From: Lachnospiraceae bacterium
Lineage (GTDB): Bacteria > Bacillota > Clostridia > Lachnospirales > Lachnospiraceae
Length of the DNA stretch: 64,000 bases
Reading direction: 5' to 3'
Assembly: GCA_017394885.1 (NCBI GenBank)
Contig: JAFPWO010000013.1
Span: forward strand, 186,001 to 250,000
Within the stretch, counting starts at the first letter, position 1. Each line of letters starts with the position of its first letter. Below the pieces are notes generated by a model, which had not been told where the DNA came from, did not search any database, and saw nothing but the letters and a program-made list of their open reading frames with translations. Made by a program: the position numbers and the translations under genes. Positions 33,362-42,983 of the stretch are shown here, in pieces.

Positions 33362-34201
33362 ATGCGAACCATCATGGCTTCCCGGATCACGGAGACCGTA
33401 AGCGCGCTCTGCATCCGCGCCAATCTGTATCTTCCCGATGACGTCCGGGACGCGCTGCAAAAAAGCTGCCGCGAGGAGCCCTGGCCGCTCGCCAGATCCG
33501 TGCTGGAACAGCTGGATATCAATCAGGCGCTCGCCGCCGAAAAAAGCCGTCCGATCTGCCAGGACACCGGCATGGCCTGCCTGGATGTCGAACTGGGGCA
33601 GGATGTGCACATCGAAGGCGATCTGGAAGAAGCCCTGCAGGAAGGCGTCCGGAGGGGCTACACCGAAGGATACCTGCGCAAATCCATCGTCGCGGATCCG
33701 CTGCGCCGGGTCAATACGGAAGATAACACGCCGGCCTTTATCACCTGGCATCTTGTTCCGGGCGAGCACCTGCGCATCACCATGATGCCGAAGGGCTGCG
33801 GTTCCGAAAACATGAGCCGGCTGGCCATGCTGAAACCGGCCGACGGGGCCGAAGGCGTACGGAATTTCGTGCTGGAGACCGTCCGCGAGGCCGGCTCCAA
33901 CCCCTGTCCGCCCATCGTGCTGGGCATCGGGATCGGCGGGAGCTTCGATAAAGTCGCGGCGCTGGCTAAGCACGCGCTGCTCCGCCCGCTGACCGACCGG
34001 AACCCGGATCCGTTTTACGCGGCCCTTGAAGAACAGTGGCTGGCGGATATCAATGCGCTCGGCATCGGTCCGCAGGGCTTCGGCGGACAGACGACCTGCC
34101 TCGGCCTCGCCATCGAAGCCGCCCCGACCCATGTCGCCGCCCTGCCCGCCGCGGTCTGCATCAGCTGCCATGCCACGCGCCGCATGAGCGCCGAACTGTA
34201 A
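33362..34201 (+). CDS. Fe-S fumarate hydratase (or tartrate dehydratase) alpha subunit
   Basis: 279 residues. The three cluster cysteines of class I hydro-lyases are C66 (PICQDTG), C146 (KGCGSEN) and C246 (GGQTTCLG); GIGIGGSFDKVA is also typical. With the beta subunit it adds or removes water using an oxygen-labile 4Fe-4S cluster. AAGGAGG upstream, good promoter. Fumarase is the likeliest activity in a fermenting anaerobe; L-tartrate dehydratase has the same architecture and cannot be excluded. Confidence 0.9.
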   Translation: MRTIMASRITETVSALCIRANLYLPDDVRDALQKSCREEPWPLARSVLEQLDINQALAAEKSRPICQDTGMACLDVELGQDVHIEGDLEEALQEGVRRGYTEGYLRKSIVADPLRRVNTEDNTPAFITWHLVPGEHLRITMMPKGCGSENMSRLAMLKPADGAEGVRNFVLETVREAGSNPCPPIVLGIGIGGSFDKVAALAKHALLRPLTDRNPDPFYAALEEQWLADINALGIGPQGFGGQTTCLGLAIEAAPTHVAALPAAVCISCHATRRMSAEL

Positions 34202-34211
34202 GGAGGCCGTT

Positions 34212-34775
34212 ATGGAATATCATCTGACACTGCCGCTTACCGAAGAAGAACGCAGCCGGCTGCGCGCCGGCGATCTGGTCTATCTTTCCGGGACCGTCTA
34301 TACGGCGCGGGACGCCGGCCATGCCCGCCTGACCGCGCTGCTGGACGAAGGAAAAGAGCTCCCCTTCCCACTCCGGGACGCCGCCGTTTATTATGTGGGG
34401 CCGACCCCGGAAAAACCCGGGGAGATCATCGGCTCCGCCGGGCCGACAACCAGCGGCCGCATGGATCCGTATACGCCCCGGCTGCTGGATCTCGGTCTGA
34501 AGGTGATCATCGGCAAGGGAAAGCGGAACCGGGCCGTACAGGAAGCGCTGATCCGCAATAAAGCGCTGTATTTTGCCGCGCTCGGCGGCGCCGGAGCTTT
34601 AATTGCCGACTGCATTACGGCAGCGGAAACGATCTGCTGGGAGGATCTCGGCTGCGAAGCGCTGCGTAAACTGACGATCAAAGAGCTTCCGCTCACGCTC
34701 GTGCTGGATACGGTCGGCGGAAACCTGTATGAAAGCGGCCCCGCCGCGTATCTGGCATCGGAACAGCAGGGATGA
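34212..34775 (+). CDS. Fe-S fumarate hydratase (or tartrate dehydratase) beta subunit
   Basis: 187 residues, full length for the separate beta subunit. It has GDLVYLSGTVYTARDAGHARL, GPTTSGRMDPYTPRLLDLG and the IIGKGKRN motif that form the swivelling substrate-binding domain. AGGAGG lies just before the ATG, 10 nt after the alpha gene. The pair ends at a shared terminator. Confidence 0.92.
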   Translation: MEYHLTLPLTEEERSRLRAGDLVYLSGTVYTARDAGHARLTALLDEGKELPFPLRDAAVYYVGPTPEKPGEIIGSAGPTTSGRMDPYTPRLLDLGLKVIIGKGKRNRAVQEALIRNKALYFAALGGAGALIADCITAAETICWEDLGCEALRKLTIKELPLTLVLDTVGGNLYESGPAAYLASEQQG

Positions 34776-34833
34776 GCTCCGATTCTGCAGGAAACCTTTC
34801 CCGTGAAAAGGCGGATAAGAAATCTTCGACAAT

Positions 34834-34872
34834 AAAAACAGCGGCGATGGTACCCCATTACCGCTGTTTTTT
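34834..34872. terminator. Bidirectional terminator between fumarase and pdp
   Basis: AAAAACAGCGG pairs with CCGCTGTTTTT around an inner ATGG/CCAT helix; T-runs on both strands. Confidence 0.85.
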
Positions 34873-34888
34873 GCGCTTACCGCATCGG

Positions 34889-36190
34889 TCAATGAATGAT
34901 CTTATACACGATGGGTTCCGGCTCCGGACGCTTCCGGCTCCAGGATAATGCGTCCAGATAGGCGGCTTCCGCGTCATCCAGCGATTCCTCATGCTCCGTG
35001 AAAAGCTTCGCCAGCGGCTCGCCTTTCTTCACGTGGTCCCCGGTCTTGGCATAAAGATAGATCCCGGCCGCGAAATCGATGTCATCGCCCTTCTGCCGCC
35101 GGCCTGCCCCCAGCTGGCCGGCCACGTTGCCGATCCGTTCCGCATTCATCTTTTCGATATACCCGCTCTTCGGGGAGCGAATCACGCGGGAAAAAGCTGC
35201 TTCTGGGAAAAGGGAAGGGTCTTCCGCAAAACGGACGTCTCCGCCCTGCGCCGTGATCCATTCTTTGAACTTCTTATACGCCGCGCCGCTTTCCAGCGTT
35301 TCTTCCGCCATGGCCCGGCCTTTCTCCGGCGGGATCTTCAGGCAGAGCGAGAGCATCTCTCCCGCCAGCGCAAGGCACACCTCCTTGAGGTCTCCCTGCA
35401 CTTCTCCTTTCAGGACCCCGATGGCTTCCTGCACTACCAGCGCGTTGCCGACGGCATGCCCGAGCGGCTCGTCCATATTGGTGATCAGCGCGGACATATT
35501 CCGGCCGCACGCCCGGCCGATCGTCACCATCTTTTCCGCGAGAACCGTGGCTTCTTCCACCGTTTTCATGAATGCGCCGCTGCCGACCGTGACGTCCAGC
35601 ACGATCGAATGCGCCCCGGCGGCCAACTTCTTGGACATGATGCTGGAAACGATAAGCGGGATCGCCTCCACGGTCGCGGTCACGTCCCGCAGGACGTAAA
35701 GCCGCCTGTCCGCGGGAGCCAGCTCCTTGGTCTGCCCGACAACGGTCACCCCGACTTCCCGGCTCTGCTTTAAGAACATCCCGATCGTCTCTTTCGTCTG
35801 AAAGCCCGGGATCGATTCCAGCTTATCGATGGTACCGCCGGTGTGCCCCAGCCCGCGGCCGCTCATCTTGGCCACGATCCCGCCACAGGCCGCAACCAGC
35901 GGCGCAAGGATCAGCGTGGTCTTATCGCCGACGCCCCCGGTGGAATGCTTATCCACGGAGAGATCGCCGAATTCGCTCAGATCGATCTGATCCCCGGACT
36001 CGGCCATATAGCGGGTCAGCAGCGCCGTTTCCTCATCGTTCATCGACTGAAAGACGATCGCCATGCACAGGGCTGTCAGCTGATAATCCGGGATCGAACC
36101 GTCCGTCGTGCCATTTACCACAAAACGGATCTCGTCCTCCGTCAAAGCCTCTCCCATGCGTTTCTTGTGAATAATATCGACCATTCTCAT
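34889..36190 (-). CDS. pdp: Pyrimidine-nucleoside phosphorylase
   Basis: 433 residues. The phosphate-binding signature KHSTGGVGDKTTL lies near 80-92, preceded by the helical domain beginning MRMVDIIHKKRMGEALT and followed by SGRGLGHTGGTIDKLESI. It splits uridine, thymidine or deoxyuridine to base and (deoxy)ribose-1-phosphate. Third gene of deoC-cdd-pdp, 16 nt after cdd, which makes a complete pyrimidine nucleoside salvage path except for a phosphopentomutase. GAGGTG upstream of ATG. Confidence 0.95.
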   Translation of the reverse strand: MRMVDIIHKKRMGEALTEDEIRFVVNGTTDGSIPDYQLTALCMAIVFQSMNDEETALLTRYMAESGDQIDLSEFGDLSVDKHSTGGVGDKTTLILAPLVAACGGIVAKMSGRGLGHTGGTIDKLESIPGFQTKETIGMFLKQSREVGVTVVGQTKELAPADRRLYVLRDVTATVEAIPLIVSSIMSKKLAAGAHSIVLDVTVGSGAFMKTVEEATVLAEKMVTIGRACGRNMSALITNMDEPLGHAVGNALVVQEAIGVLKGEVQGDLKEVCLALAGEMLSLCLKIPPEKGRAMAEETLESGAAYKKFKEWITAQGGDVRFAEDPSLFPEAAFSRVIRSPKSGYIEKMNAERIGNVAGQLGAGRRQKGDDIDFAAGIYLYAKTGDHVKKGEPLAKLFTEHEESLDDAEAAYLDALSWSRKRPEPEPIVYKIIH

Positions 36191-36206
36191 ATCCGCACCT
36201 CAAGAA

Positions 36207-36620
36207 TCAATGAAAACTATCCAGATCAAACCGCAGCGGCAGGATCTGGTCCAGCGTATACACTTCCATGCGCCCTTCCGAAGCGTAAAGGATCACTTCA
36301 AAATCTCCCCCGCAGAACTCGCTCATGACCTGCCGGCAGACCCCGCAGGGCGGGCAGACCTCTTCCGGCTCGCGGTCTTCCATGGCGCCGCAGATCGCGA
36401 TCGCGGCAAATTCCCGCTCGCCTTCACTGACCGCCTTGAAAAAGGCTGTCCGTTCCGCGCAGTTGGACGGGCCGTACGCGTTATTTTCCACATTGCAGCC
36501 GGTATAGATCCTGCCGTCCTTTGTCAGCAGCGCAGCGCCGGTCGCGAAATGCGAATAGGGGCAGTATGCGTTCTTCCGGGCCTTCAGCGCTTCCCGGCAA
36601 AGCTCTTCCCGGTCAATCAT
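36207..36620 (-). CDS. cdd: Cytidine deaminase
   Basis: 137 residues, homotetrameric class. Zinc ligand C in [10 protein letters not shown] with the catalytic Glu, and the two-Cys [13 protein letters not shown] motif. It deaminates cytidine and deoxycytidine to feed pdp. ATG overlaps the deoC stop as ATGA, giving translational coupling. Confidence 0.95.
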   Translation of the reverse strand: MIDREELCREALKARKNAYCPYSHFATGAALLTKDGRIYTGCNVENNAYGPSNCAERTAFFKAVSEGEREFAAIAICGAMEDREPEEVCPPCGVCRQVMSEFCGGDFEVILYASEGRMEVYTLDQILPLRFDLDSFH

Positions 36621-37279
36621 GCCTGCTCCTTTGCGATTTTGACCAGACGGCTGGTCCCGAGGCGCGACGCCCCGAGCGCCAGGAAATCCTCGGCGTCCTT
36701 CAGGTCCGCGATCCCGCCGGCGGCCTTGATCCGGACGTCCGGCCCGACGTGCGCCGCAAAAAGCGCCACATCCTCCCGGGTCGCGCCGGCAATGGAAAAG
36801 CCGGTCGACGTCTTGATGAAATCCGCGCCGGACTCGGTCACGATCTCACACATCCGGATCTTTTCCTCTTCGGTCAGGAGGCAGGTCTCGATGATCACCT
36901 TCAGAATGTGTCCCGCGCAGGCTTCCTTCACCGCTTTGATCTCGGCCAGCACATCGTCGTAGCGCCGGTCCTTCACCCAGCCGATATTGATGACCATATC
37001 GATCTCATCCGCGCCGTTCGCCACCGCGTCGGCCGTCTCGAAGACCTTGACCGCCGTGGTGGAATACCCGTTCGGGAAGCCGATGACCGTGCAGACGGCC
37101 AGGCGGTCTCCCACATATTCCTTCGCCTGCTTCACGAAGGAAGCCGGGATGCAGACGGAAGCCGTATGATAGGCGATCCCGTCGTCGCAGAGGGCGTGAA
37201 TCTGTTCCCAGGTCGACTCCTGCTTTAAAAGGGTGTGATCGCAGGCGGATAAAATATCCTGTAATGTGAACTGACTCAT
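36617..37279 (-). CDS. deoC: Deoxyribose-phosphate aldolase
   Basis: 220 residues from ATG 37279 (CAGGAG upstream; the frame is open 39 nt further). [19 protein letters not shown] and the Schiff-base segment FIKTSTGF are family signatures. It splits deoxyribose-5-phosphate to glyceraldehyde-3-phosphate and acetaldehyde, the last step of deoxynucleoside use. First gene of deoC-cdd-pdp, 83 nt after dnaG. Confidence 0.96.
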   Translation of the reverse strand: MSQFTLQDILSACDHTLLKQESTWEQIHALCDDGIAYHTASVCIPASFVKQAKEYVGDRLAVCTVIGFPNGYSTTAVKVFETADAVANGADEIDMVINIGWVKDRRYDDVLAEIKAVKEACAGHILKVIIETCLLTEEEKIRMCEIVTESGADFIKTSTGFSIAGATREDVALFAAHVGPDVRIKAAGGIADLKDAEDFLALGASRLGTSRLVKIAKEQA

Positions 37280-37362
37280 AATGATACTCCTGTTCTGTTT
37301 CAAGTTATAGATTGACATTCTGACTGTGCCGCGGCCCGGTCTCCCTTTCCCGGGGAAGGCGG

Positions 37363-39153
37363 TCAGACCAAGTTTTCTCCTATGGTGACGCTCCGGATCC
37401 GGGACATTTCCGTGATCAGCGCCTGCATGCTTTTGGCGTCCCCGGCCGTCTGGAGTTCCTTCTGCAGATAAGCCTTTCTCAGCCGCTGCAGGCTCTCGCT
37501 CAGCACCCGGCTCTTCTGGGCGGGCGAAGCCGACTCGCTGAAGGAACGGCTGAAAATGGCGGCCGCCAGCTTGCTGTCCTCTTCACTTTCCAGATAACGG
37601 TTCAGGACTGTTGCCGGAAGCAGCACCTCCCGCTGTCCCTTCTCCTGAAGGATATAGCGGAAGATCTCGCGGTACAGCTGCAGCGGGAAATCCTCTTCCC
37701 GGATCGTTTCCCGGAGCTTTTCCGGAGAAGCCGGCCCCGTCGCGGCCCAGTTTAACAGTACCTGGGAAGCCGTCAACAGACCCTCGTCCCGTTCCGGCCG
37801 AGCGCGAAGGCTCAGCGCTTCCTCGCTCAGATCAACCGATTCCGGACGTTCCGAACTGATCCGCCCGTTGCCGATCCGTCCGACCAGCCCTTCCATCCGC
37901 TCCCGCGAGATCTCCTGCCGCTCGCAGACGGCGCTCAGATAATTATCCCGCTCCAGCGGATCCTCAAACGTGACCAGTTCTTCCGCCAGTTTTTTATAAT
38001 AGGCCGTCCGCTCCGCCGGATTCTGCAGGTTATAGCCGCTTTTCCAGACGTCCGACTGATACAGGAAGAAATTCAGCGCGTCTTCGATCCGCTTTTCAAA
38101 AGCCTCGGTCCCCTCATGGACGATGAATTCATCGGGATCCTTATACGGTTTTAAATCCAGGACCCGGATGCCCAGCCCCGCTTCCCGGAGGATCGGGATC
38201 GCCCGCATGGCCGCCTTGATGCCGGCCGCGTCGCTGTCATAGCAGAGGATCACCTGATCGGTATAGCGCTTTAGGAGCAGCGCATGGCCGCCCGTGAGCG
38301 CGGTCCCCAGCGAAGCCACGGCTGCATCGATCCCCGCCTGATGCACGGAGATCACATCCATGTATCCTTCACAGAGCAGAAGGTACGGCCGCCTGGTGGC
38401 ACGCGCCAGATGCAGCGCGTACAGGTTCCCCCCCTTATCGAAGAGCGGCGTCTCGGGCGAATTCAGGTATTTCGGCTCAATCGGCTCCATGACCCGGCCG
38501 CCGAAGCCGATCACCCGGCTGTTCCGGTCCATGATCGGGAACATCACGCGGTTGCGGAAATAGTCATGCGCGCCGCTCTGCTCCTTAAAGCGTGCCAGTC
38601 CGCCGACCTTGAGCTCCTCATCCGAGAATCCCTTTTCCTTCAGATACCGGTACAGCGCGTCATAGCTGTTCGGCGCGAAGCCCAGGCCGAACTTCTGCAG
38701 CGTCTCGCGGCTTAAGCCCCGCCGGCTCAGATACGCCAGCCCTTCCCGGCCGGCCTCTCCGCGCAGCTGGTAAAAATAAAACTTCGCGGCCTCTCCGTTC
38801 AACTGCAGCAGGCGGCTGCGCAGGCTCTCCCGCTCCTTCTCCTGCGAGGTCATCTCCCGCTTCGGCAGCGTGATGCCCACCCGGGACGCAAGATGCTCCA
38901 TCGCCTCGGTAAAATTATAGTTTTCATAGTTCATCAGGAAGGTCACGACATTGCCGCCCGCCCCGCAGCCGAAGCAGTAATACATCTGCTTGGACGGAGA
39001 CACACTGAACGAAGGCGTCTTTTCGCTGTGGAAAGGACAGCAGCCGAAATAATTCGCGCCTTTCCGGGTCAGTTTTACCCGCGCGCCGATCACCGCCACG
39101 ATATCGTTGCGGCTTCGCACTTCTTCAATCAGTTCTTCCGGGTAAAAGGGCAT
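37363..39153 (-). CDS. dnaG: DNA primase
   Basis: 596 residues. The CHC2 zinc finger is C39, H42, C60, C63 within [12 protein letters not shown]...YYCFGCG; the TOPRIM core has [11 protein letters not shown] and [10 protein letters not shown]; the C-terminal helicase-interaction domain is less conserved. It makes RNA primers with DnaB (also in this window). Often followed by rpoD in Clostridia, but here deoC comes next. It follows dgt by 38 nt. Confidence 0.97.
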   Translation of the reverse strand: MPFYPEELIEEVRSRNDIVAVIGARVKLTRKGANYFGCCPFHSEKTPSFSVSPSKQMYYCFGCGAGGNVVTFLMNYENYNFTEAMEHLASRVGITLPKREMTSQEKERESLRSRLLQLNGEAAKFYFYQLRGEAGREGLAYLSRRGLSRETLQKFGLGFAPNSYDALYRYLKEKGFSDEELKVGGLARFKEQSGAHDYFRNRVMFPIMDRNSRVIGFGGRVMEPIEPKYLNSPETPLFDKGGNLYALHLARATRRPYLLLCEGYMDVISVHQAGIDAAVASLGTALTGGHALLLKRYTDQVILCYDSDAAGIKAAMRAIPILREAGLGIRVLDLKPYKDPDEFIVHEGTEAFEKRIEDALNFFLYQSDVWKSGYNLQNPAERTAYYKKLAEELVTFEDPLERDNYLSAVCERQEISRERMEGLVGRIGNGRISSERPESVDLSEEALSLRARPERDEGLLTASQVLLNWAATGPASPEKLRETIREEDFPLQLYREIFRYILQEKGQREVLLPATVLNRYLESEEDSKLAAAIFSRSFSESASPAQKSRVLSESLQRLRKAYLQKELQTAGDAKSMQALITEMSRIRSVTIGENLV

Positions 39154-39191
39154 CTGTCAACGACCTTTCCTGATACACAAAAGATATCCGT

Positions 39192-40199
39192 TTAATACTC
39201 CCATCCTTTCGGGAGGAAGAGTTCTTTGTATTTCGCGATCGCGTAATCGTCCGTCATTCCGGAAATATAATCGCAGACCGCGCGGCACCACGGCTCCTGA
39301 TACATCCAGACCGCCTCCACATATTCCCGGGGAAGCAGCTCCGTGTGCTCCATATAAAACTGATACAGGCTGGCTACCAGCTGCTGCGCCTTGCCCTCTT
39401 CTTCCTTAGGCTTGCTGTTGGTATAGATCCGGTCGAACATGAACTGCCGAAGGCCGCCCACCGCCTCCTGGATCCGCGGCTTCATGGTCACCGCCGGCTT
39501 GCCCAAAGAAGGATCGATGATCCCCCGCACCATGGTATCCAGGCGTTCGCGTACGCTGTGCCCGAGCACCGCCGTGCATTCCACGGGCAGCATCTCCTCG
39601 GTCAGGAGGCCGGCGCGCATCGCGTCGTCGATATCGTGGTTGATGTACGCGATCTTGTCCGAAAGCTGGACGACCTTGCCCTCCATGGTCATGGGCGTGC
39701 CGTCCAGGCGGTGCTGGAAGATCCCGTCCCGCACTTCCCGGGTCAGATTCAGGCCTTTTCCGTCTTTTTCCAGCCGTTCCACGACCCGGATCCCCTGATC
39801 GTAGTGTGAAAAGCCTTCGGGACAGACCTCGTTCAGCACGCGCTCTCCGGCGTGTCCGAAGGGCGTATGCCCCAGATCGTGCCCCAGGGCGATCGCTTCG
39901 GTCAGGTCTTCATTGAGGCGCAGCGCCCGCGCGATGGTCCGCGCGATCTGCGCCACCTCCAGGGTATGCGTGAGGCGCGTCCGGTAATGGTCTCCGGTCG
40001 GCGCCAGAAAGACCTGGGTCTTATGCTTTAAGCGGCGGAATGCCTTGCAGTGCAGGATCCGGTCCCGGTCCTGCTGATAGCAGGTACGGATCGGACAGGG
40101 CTCGTCCGGCTTATCCCGTCCCAGCGACGTTACGCTGAGTGCCGCGTACGGCGACAGTATCGCTCTCTCGATCGCTTCCGTCTCTTCCCGGATAGTCAT
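39192..40199 (-). CDS. dgt: dGTPase-like HD phosphohydrolase
   Basis: 335 residues. HD-domain metal motif HTLEVAQIAR ... GHDLGHTPFGHAGE, preceded by FRRLKHKTQVF. It cleaves dNTPs, classically dGTP to deoxyguanosine and triphosphate. The gene sits directly before dnaG, a common Clostridial order. Starts at ATG with AAGGAG, 12 nt after the RdgB-hydrolase ORF. Confidence 0.92.
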   Translation of the reverse strand: MTIREETEAIERAILSPYAALSVTSLGRDKPDEPCPIRTCYQQDRDRILHCKAFRRLKHKTQVFLAPTGDHYRTRLTHTLEVAQIARTIARALRLNEDLTEAIALGHDLGHTPFGHAGERVLNEVCPEGFSHYDQGIRVVERLEKDGKGLNLTREVRDGIFQHRLDGTPMTMEGKVVQLSDKIAYINHDIDDAMRAGLLTEEMLPVECTAVLGHSVRERLDTMVRGIIDPSLGKPAVTMKPRIQEAVGGLRQFMFDRIYTNSKPKEEEGKAQQLVASLYQFYMEHTELLPREYVEAVWMYQEPWCRAVCDYISGMTDDYAIAKYKELFLPKGWEY

Positions 40200-40211
40200 G
40201 GTCTCTCCTTT

Positions 40212-41768
40212 TTACGCGCGCGCTTCCAGATGCTTGTCCAGCCAGTCGATCACGTCGCGGTATACGTCCTCGCGGTCGGTCTCGTTCAGGACCTCGTGCA
40301 TATCGTCCTTATACAGGAAAATATCCACATCCGTCATGCCCCAGACCTTGCAGCGGTTGTAGGCCTTCAGCACGCCCTTGGACTTGGCGCCGACCGGGTC
40401 CTTCATCCCGGAGATAAAGAGCACCGGGAAATCCTTGGCGATCTTGTCTTTATCCTTTTCCAGCGCCAGCTGTTCCAGCAGCTGGAAGAAATCCTTAAAC
40501 GCGCCGACCGTAAAGGGCTGGCCGCAGAGCGGATCCGCCTTGTAGGCCTCGACGATCTCCTTCCGGGTGCAGAGCCACTGGTCGAGCGTCCCGTAGCTGC
40601 CGAGCGCCATATTTTCCACAAATTTGCTGCGGAAATGGTCGCCCTTGAACTGTCCGGTGAGCTGCGCCAGCCGCTTGCCCACATGCACCAGCATGTAGGG
40701 ATTCTGCCCGGTCCCGCTGAAGATCGCACCGGCCAGTTCGCGCGGATAGATGGTGATATAGCGGCGGGCAAAAAAGGACCCCATGCTGTGGCCGAGCAGG
40801 TAGACCGGCTTGTCCGGGAATTCTTTTTTGCCGCGGAGCGTGAAGCTGTGCATATCGCGCAGCACGCACATATAGCCCTTCTCTTCGGCAAAGTAGCCCA
40901 GCTCCTCCGGCCCGGTGACCGACTGTCCGTGCCCCAGATGATCGTGTCCGATCACGCCGAAACCGTGTTCACACAGGACCCGGGCGAACTCATCGTAGCG
41001 GCCGATATATTCCTCCATGCCGTGTATCAGCTGGACGACCGCCTTCACTTTTCCCTCCGGCTTCCAGATATAACCGTGCAGCGTTGTCTTCTCGTCCGAA
41101 GACGGAAGGAATATTTCTTCACGAGTGATCATAGTGCTCTCCTTTTCTTTATGCTCAGACCGCGGCCCTTCTCCGCCGATCCATTGCTCGATATACGGCC
41201 GCATATTCTGCGCGGCCCTTCCCCGGTGGCTGATCGCGTTTTTCTGTTCCGATGTGAGTTGCGCCGTGGTGCAGCCTCTTTCCGGAAGATAAAAGATCGG
41301 GTCGTAGCCGAACCCGCCTTCCCCGGCGATCTCATATCCGATGATCCCGTCGATCCGGCCTTCCGCGACAAATTCTCCCGCTTCGGTCACCAGCGCCATT
41401 ACGCAGCGGAAATCCGCGCCGCGCTTTTCCTCCGGCACGTCTTTCAGCTGCTCCAGGATGGAATCATTTTTGACGGGATAGGGGGTATCTTCTCCCATAA
41501 AGCGGGAAGAATACACGCCCGGGCCACCGTCAAAGGCGTCGATCTCCAGCCCGGAGTCATCCGCCAGGACCGCCCGGCCCGTGGCCTCAAAGATCGTCCG
41601 CGCCTTTATCAGGGCATTCTCCTCGAAGGTGGTACCGTTTTCTTCGATCTCCTGCGTCCAGCCGATATCCTTTAAACTCAAAATCGTTACCGGCAGGTCC
41701 GCGTACATGGCGCGGATCTCCCCGGCTTTGTGATCGTTATTCGTGGCCAAGATCAGTTCTTTCATCAT
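40212..41768 (-). CDS. RdgB-type XTP/dITP pyrophosphatase fused in frame to monoacylglycerol-lipase-like hydrolase
   Basis: 518 residues without an internal stop. Residues 1-198 are a complete RdgB/HAM1 protein (LILATNNDHKAGEI, ADDSGLEIDAF, GFGYDPIF, ISHRGRA), which hydrolyses inosine and xanthosine triphosphates. After a 14-residue polar linker, residues 213-518 are a lysophospholipase-type alpha/beta hydrolase with QLIHGMEEYIGRYDEFA, GHSMGS nucleophile, SGMKDPVG acid and DDMHEV histidine regions. Residue 213 is an ATG (41132) with AAGGAG six nt upstream, so the hydrolase is probably also made alone. A one-base change would create the usual stop/start overlap (CTATGA). Real fusion, dual start, or sequence error are all possible. 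Confidence 0.85.
   Translation of the reverse strand: MMKELILATNNDHKAGEIRAMYADLPVTILSLKDIGWTQEIEENGTTFEENALIKARTIFEATGRAVLADDSGLEIDAFDGGPGVYSSRFMGEDTPYPVKNDSILEQLKDVPEEKRGADFRCVMALVTEAGEFVAEGRIDGIIGYEIAGEGGFGYDPIFYLPERGCTTAQLTSEQKNAISHRGRAAQNMRPYIEQWIGGEGPRSEHKEKESTMITREEIFLPSSDEKTTLHGYIWKPEGKVKAVVQLIHGMEEYIGRYDEFARVLCEHGFGVIGHDHLGHGQSVTGPEELGYFAEEKGYMCVLRDMHSFTLRGKKEFPDKPVYLLGHSMGSFFARRYITIYPRELAGAIFSGTGQNPYMLVHVGKRLAQLTGQFKGDHFRSKFVENMALGSYGTLDQWLCTRKEIVEAYKADPLCGQPFTVGAFKDFFQLLEQLALEKDKDKIAKDFPVLFISGMKDPVGAKSKGVLKAYNRCKVWGMTDVDIFLYKDDMHEVLNETDREDVYRDVIDWLDKHLEARA
41130..41144 (-). promoter_or_regulatory. Internal ribosome binding site and start of the hydrolase part
   Basis: AAGGAG (41144-41139), 6-nt spacer, ATG (41132-41130) inside the RdgB-hydrolase ORF. 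As good as any genuine start nearby and exactly at the domain boundary. Confidence 0.7.
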
Positions 41769-41770
41769 TT

Positions 41771-42910
41771 TTAGTCTTTCTTCGGCGGTCTGGCACCGCG
41801 GAATTCATAAAAGTAGGTTTTCATCATTCCGTTGTAGATCTTGCGGTTCCTGTCCGCCCGCCGGCCGAATGCTTTTTCCACGCCGTCATAGGCCGTGATC
41901 ACATACGCGGACCAGTCGCTTAGGGCCGCGAAGCGTTCTCCAAAGGTCCGGTACAGCGCCGGCAGCGCTTCTTTTTCTTCCAGCCGCTCGCCGTACGGCG
42001 GGTTCGTGACCAGGAAGCCGTATTTTTTCGGGTGGGAAAGCTGCGCCACATCCCGCGTCTGGAAATGGATGAGCTTATCCACCCCGGCTGCGCGGGCGTT
42101 TTCCCGGGCGGCCTTAATGATCTCTCCGTCCGCGTCATAGCCCTGGATATCCGTTTCCACGGGAAGATCCACCATGTCTTCGGCTTCTTCCCGCACTTCT
42201 TTCCAGAGCGCTTCCGGGAAGAGTCCCGGCCAGCTCTCCGCCAGGAAGCTGCGGTGAAGGCCCGGCGCGATCCCGGCCGCGATCAGGGCTGCCTCGATCG
42301 GGAAAGTCCCGCTGCCGCAGAAGGGATCCACCAGGATCCGGTCCGGCTTCCAGGGCGTAAGATCCAGCAGCGCCGCGGCCAGGGTCTCCGTGATCGGGGC
42401 CTTGCTGACCAGTTTCCGGTAGCCGCGCTTGTGCAGGGAGTCCCCGGACAGGTCCAGCCCCACCGTGACCTTATCCTTCATCAGCACCACCCGCACCGGG
42501 AAGGACGCGCCGCTTTCCGGGAAGGTGTTCAGGTGATAGTGGCTTTTCATGCGCTCGACCATAGCCTTTTTCATCACGGACTGAATATCCGACGGGCTGT
42601 ACAGCGTACTCTTGATCGAAGCGGCCTTCGCCACCCAGAAGCGCGCGTCCACCGGAATATAGTCCTCCCAGGGAAGCAGCCTGGTCCATTCAAAGAGCTG
42701 ATCGTAGGTCTTCGCGTAAAAGCTGCCGACCTCGATCAGGACCCGCTCCGCTGTCCGAAGCCACAGATTGGCGCGCACGCCAGCCTCGGCATCGCCCTCA
42801 AAATAGACTTTGCCGTCCTCGACTGCCGTGATATCATAGCCGAGATCGTAGATCTCGCGCTTCAGGACCGATTCCAGTCCGAAATGGCAGGGCGCGATAT
42901 AGCGCAGCAT
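41771..42910 (-). CDS. THUMP-type class I SAM-dependent RNA methyltransferase
   Basis: 379 residues from ATG 42910, with GAGGTG upstream; a GTG nine nt earlier is possible. N-terminal ferredoxin-like/THUMP region (1-155), then a methyltransferase with DPFCGSGTFPIEAALIA and catalytic NPPYGERL. This is the RlmL/YpsC-like group that makes m2G in 23S rRNA. The stop is 2 nt before the RdgB-hydrolase ATG, so it heads a run with that gene, dgt and dnaG. Confidence 0.92.
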   Translation of the reverse strand: MLRYIAPCHFGLESVLKREIYDLGYDITAVEDGKVYFEGDAEAGVRANLWLRTAERVLIEVGSFYAKTYDQLFEWTRLLPWEDYIPVDARFWVAKAASIKSTLYSPSDIQSVMKKAMVERMKSHYHLNTFPESGASFPVRVVLMKDKVTVGLDLSGDSLHKRGYRKLVSKAPITETLAAALLDLTPWKPDRILVDPFCGSGTFPIEAALIAAGIAPGLHRSFLAESWPGLFPEALWKEVREEAEDMVDLPVETDIQGYDADGEIIKAARENARAAGVDKLIHFQTRDVAQLSHPKKYGFLVTNPPYGERLEEKEALPALYRTFGERFAALSDWSAYVITAYDGVEKAFGRRADRNRKIYNGMMKTYFYEFRGARPPKKD

Positions 42911-42983
42911 GAAAAACACCTCAGCATAAACTTATTCATTTATAGTATATCACAGAAGCGGAAAAATGAAAAGAAGGAAGCGA

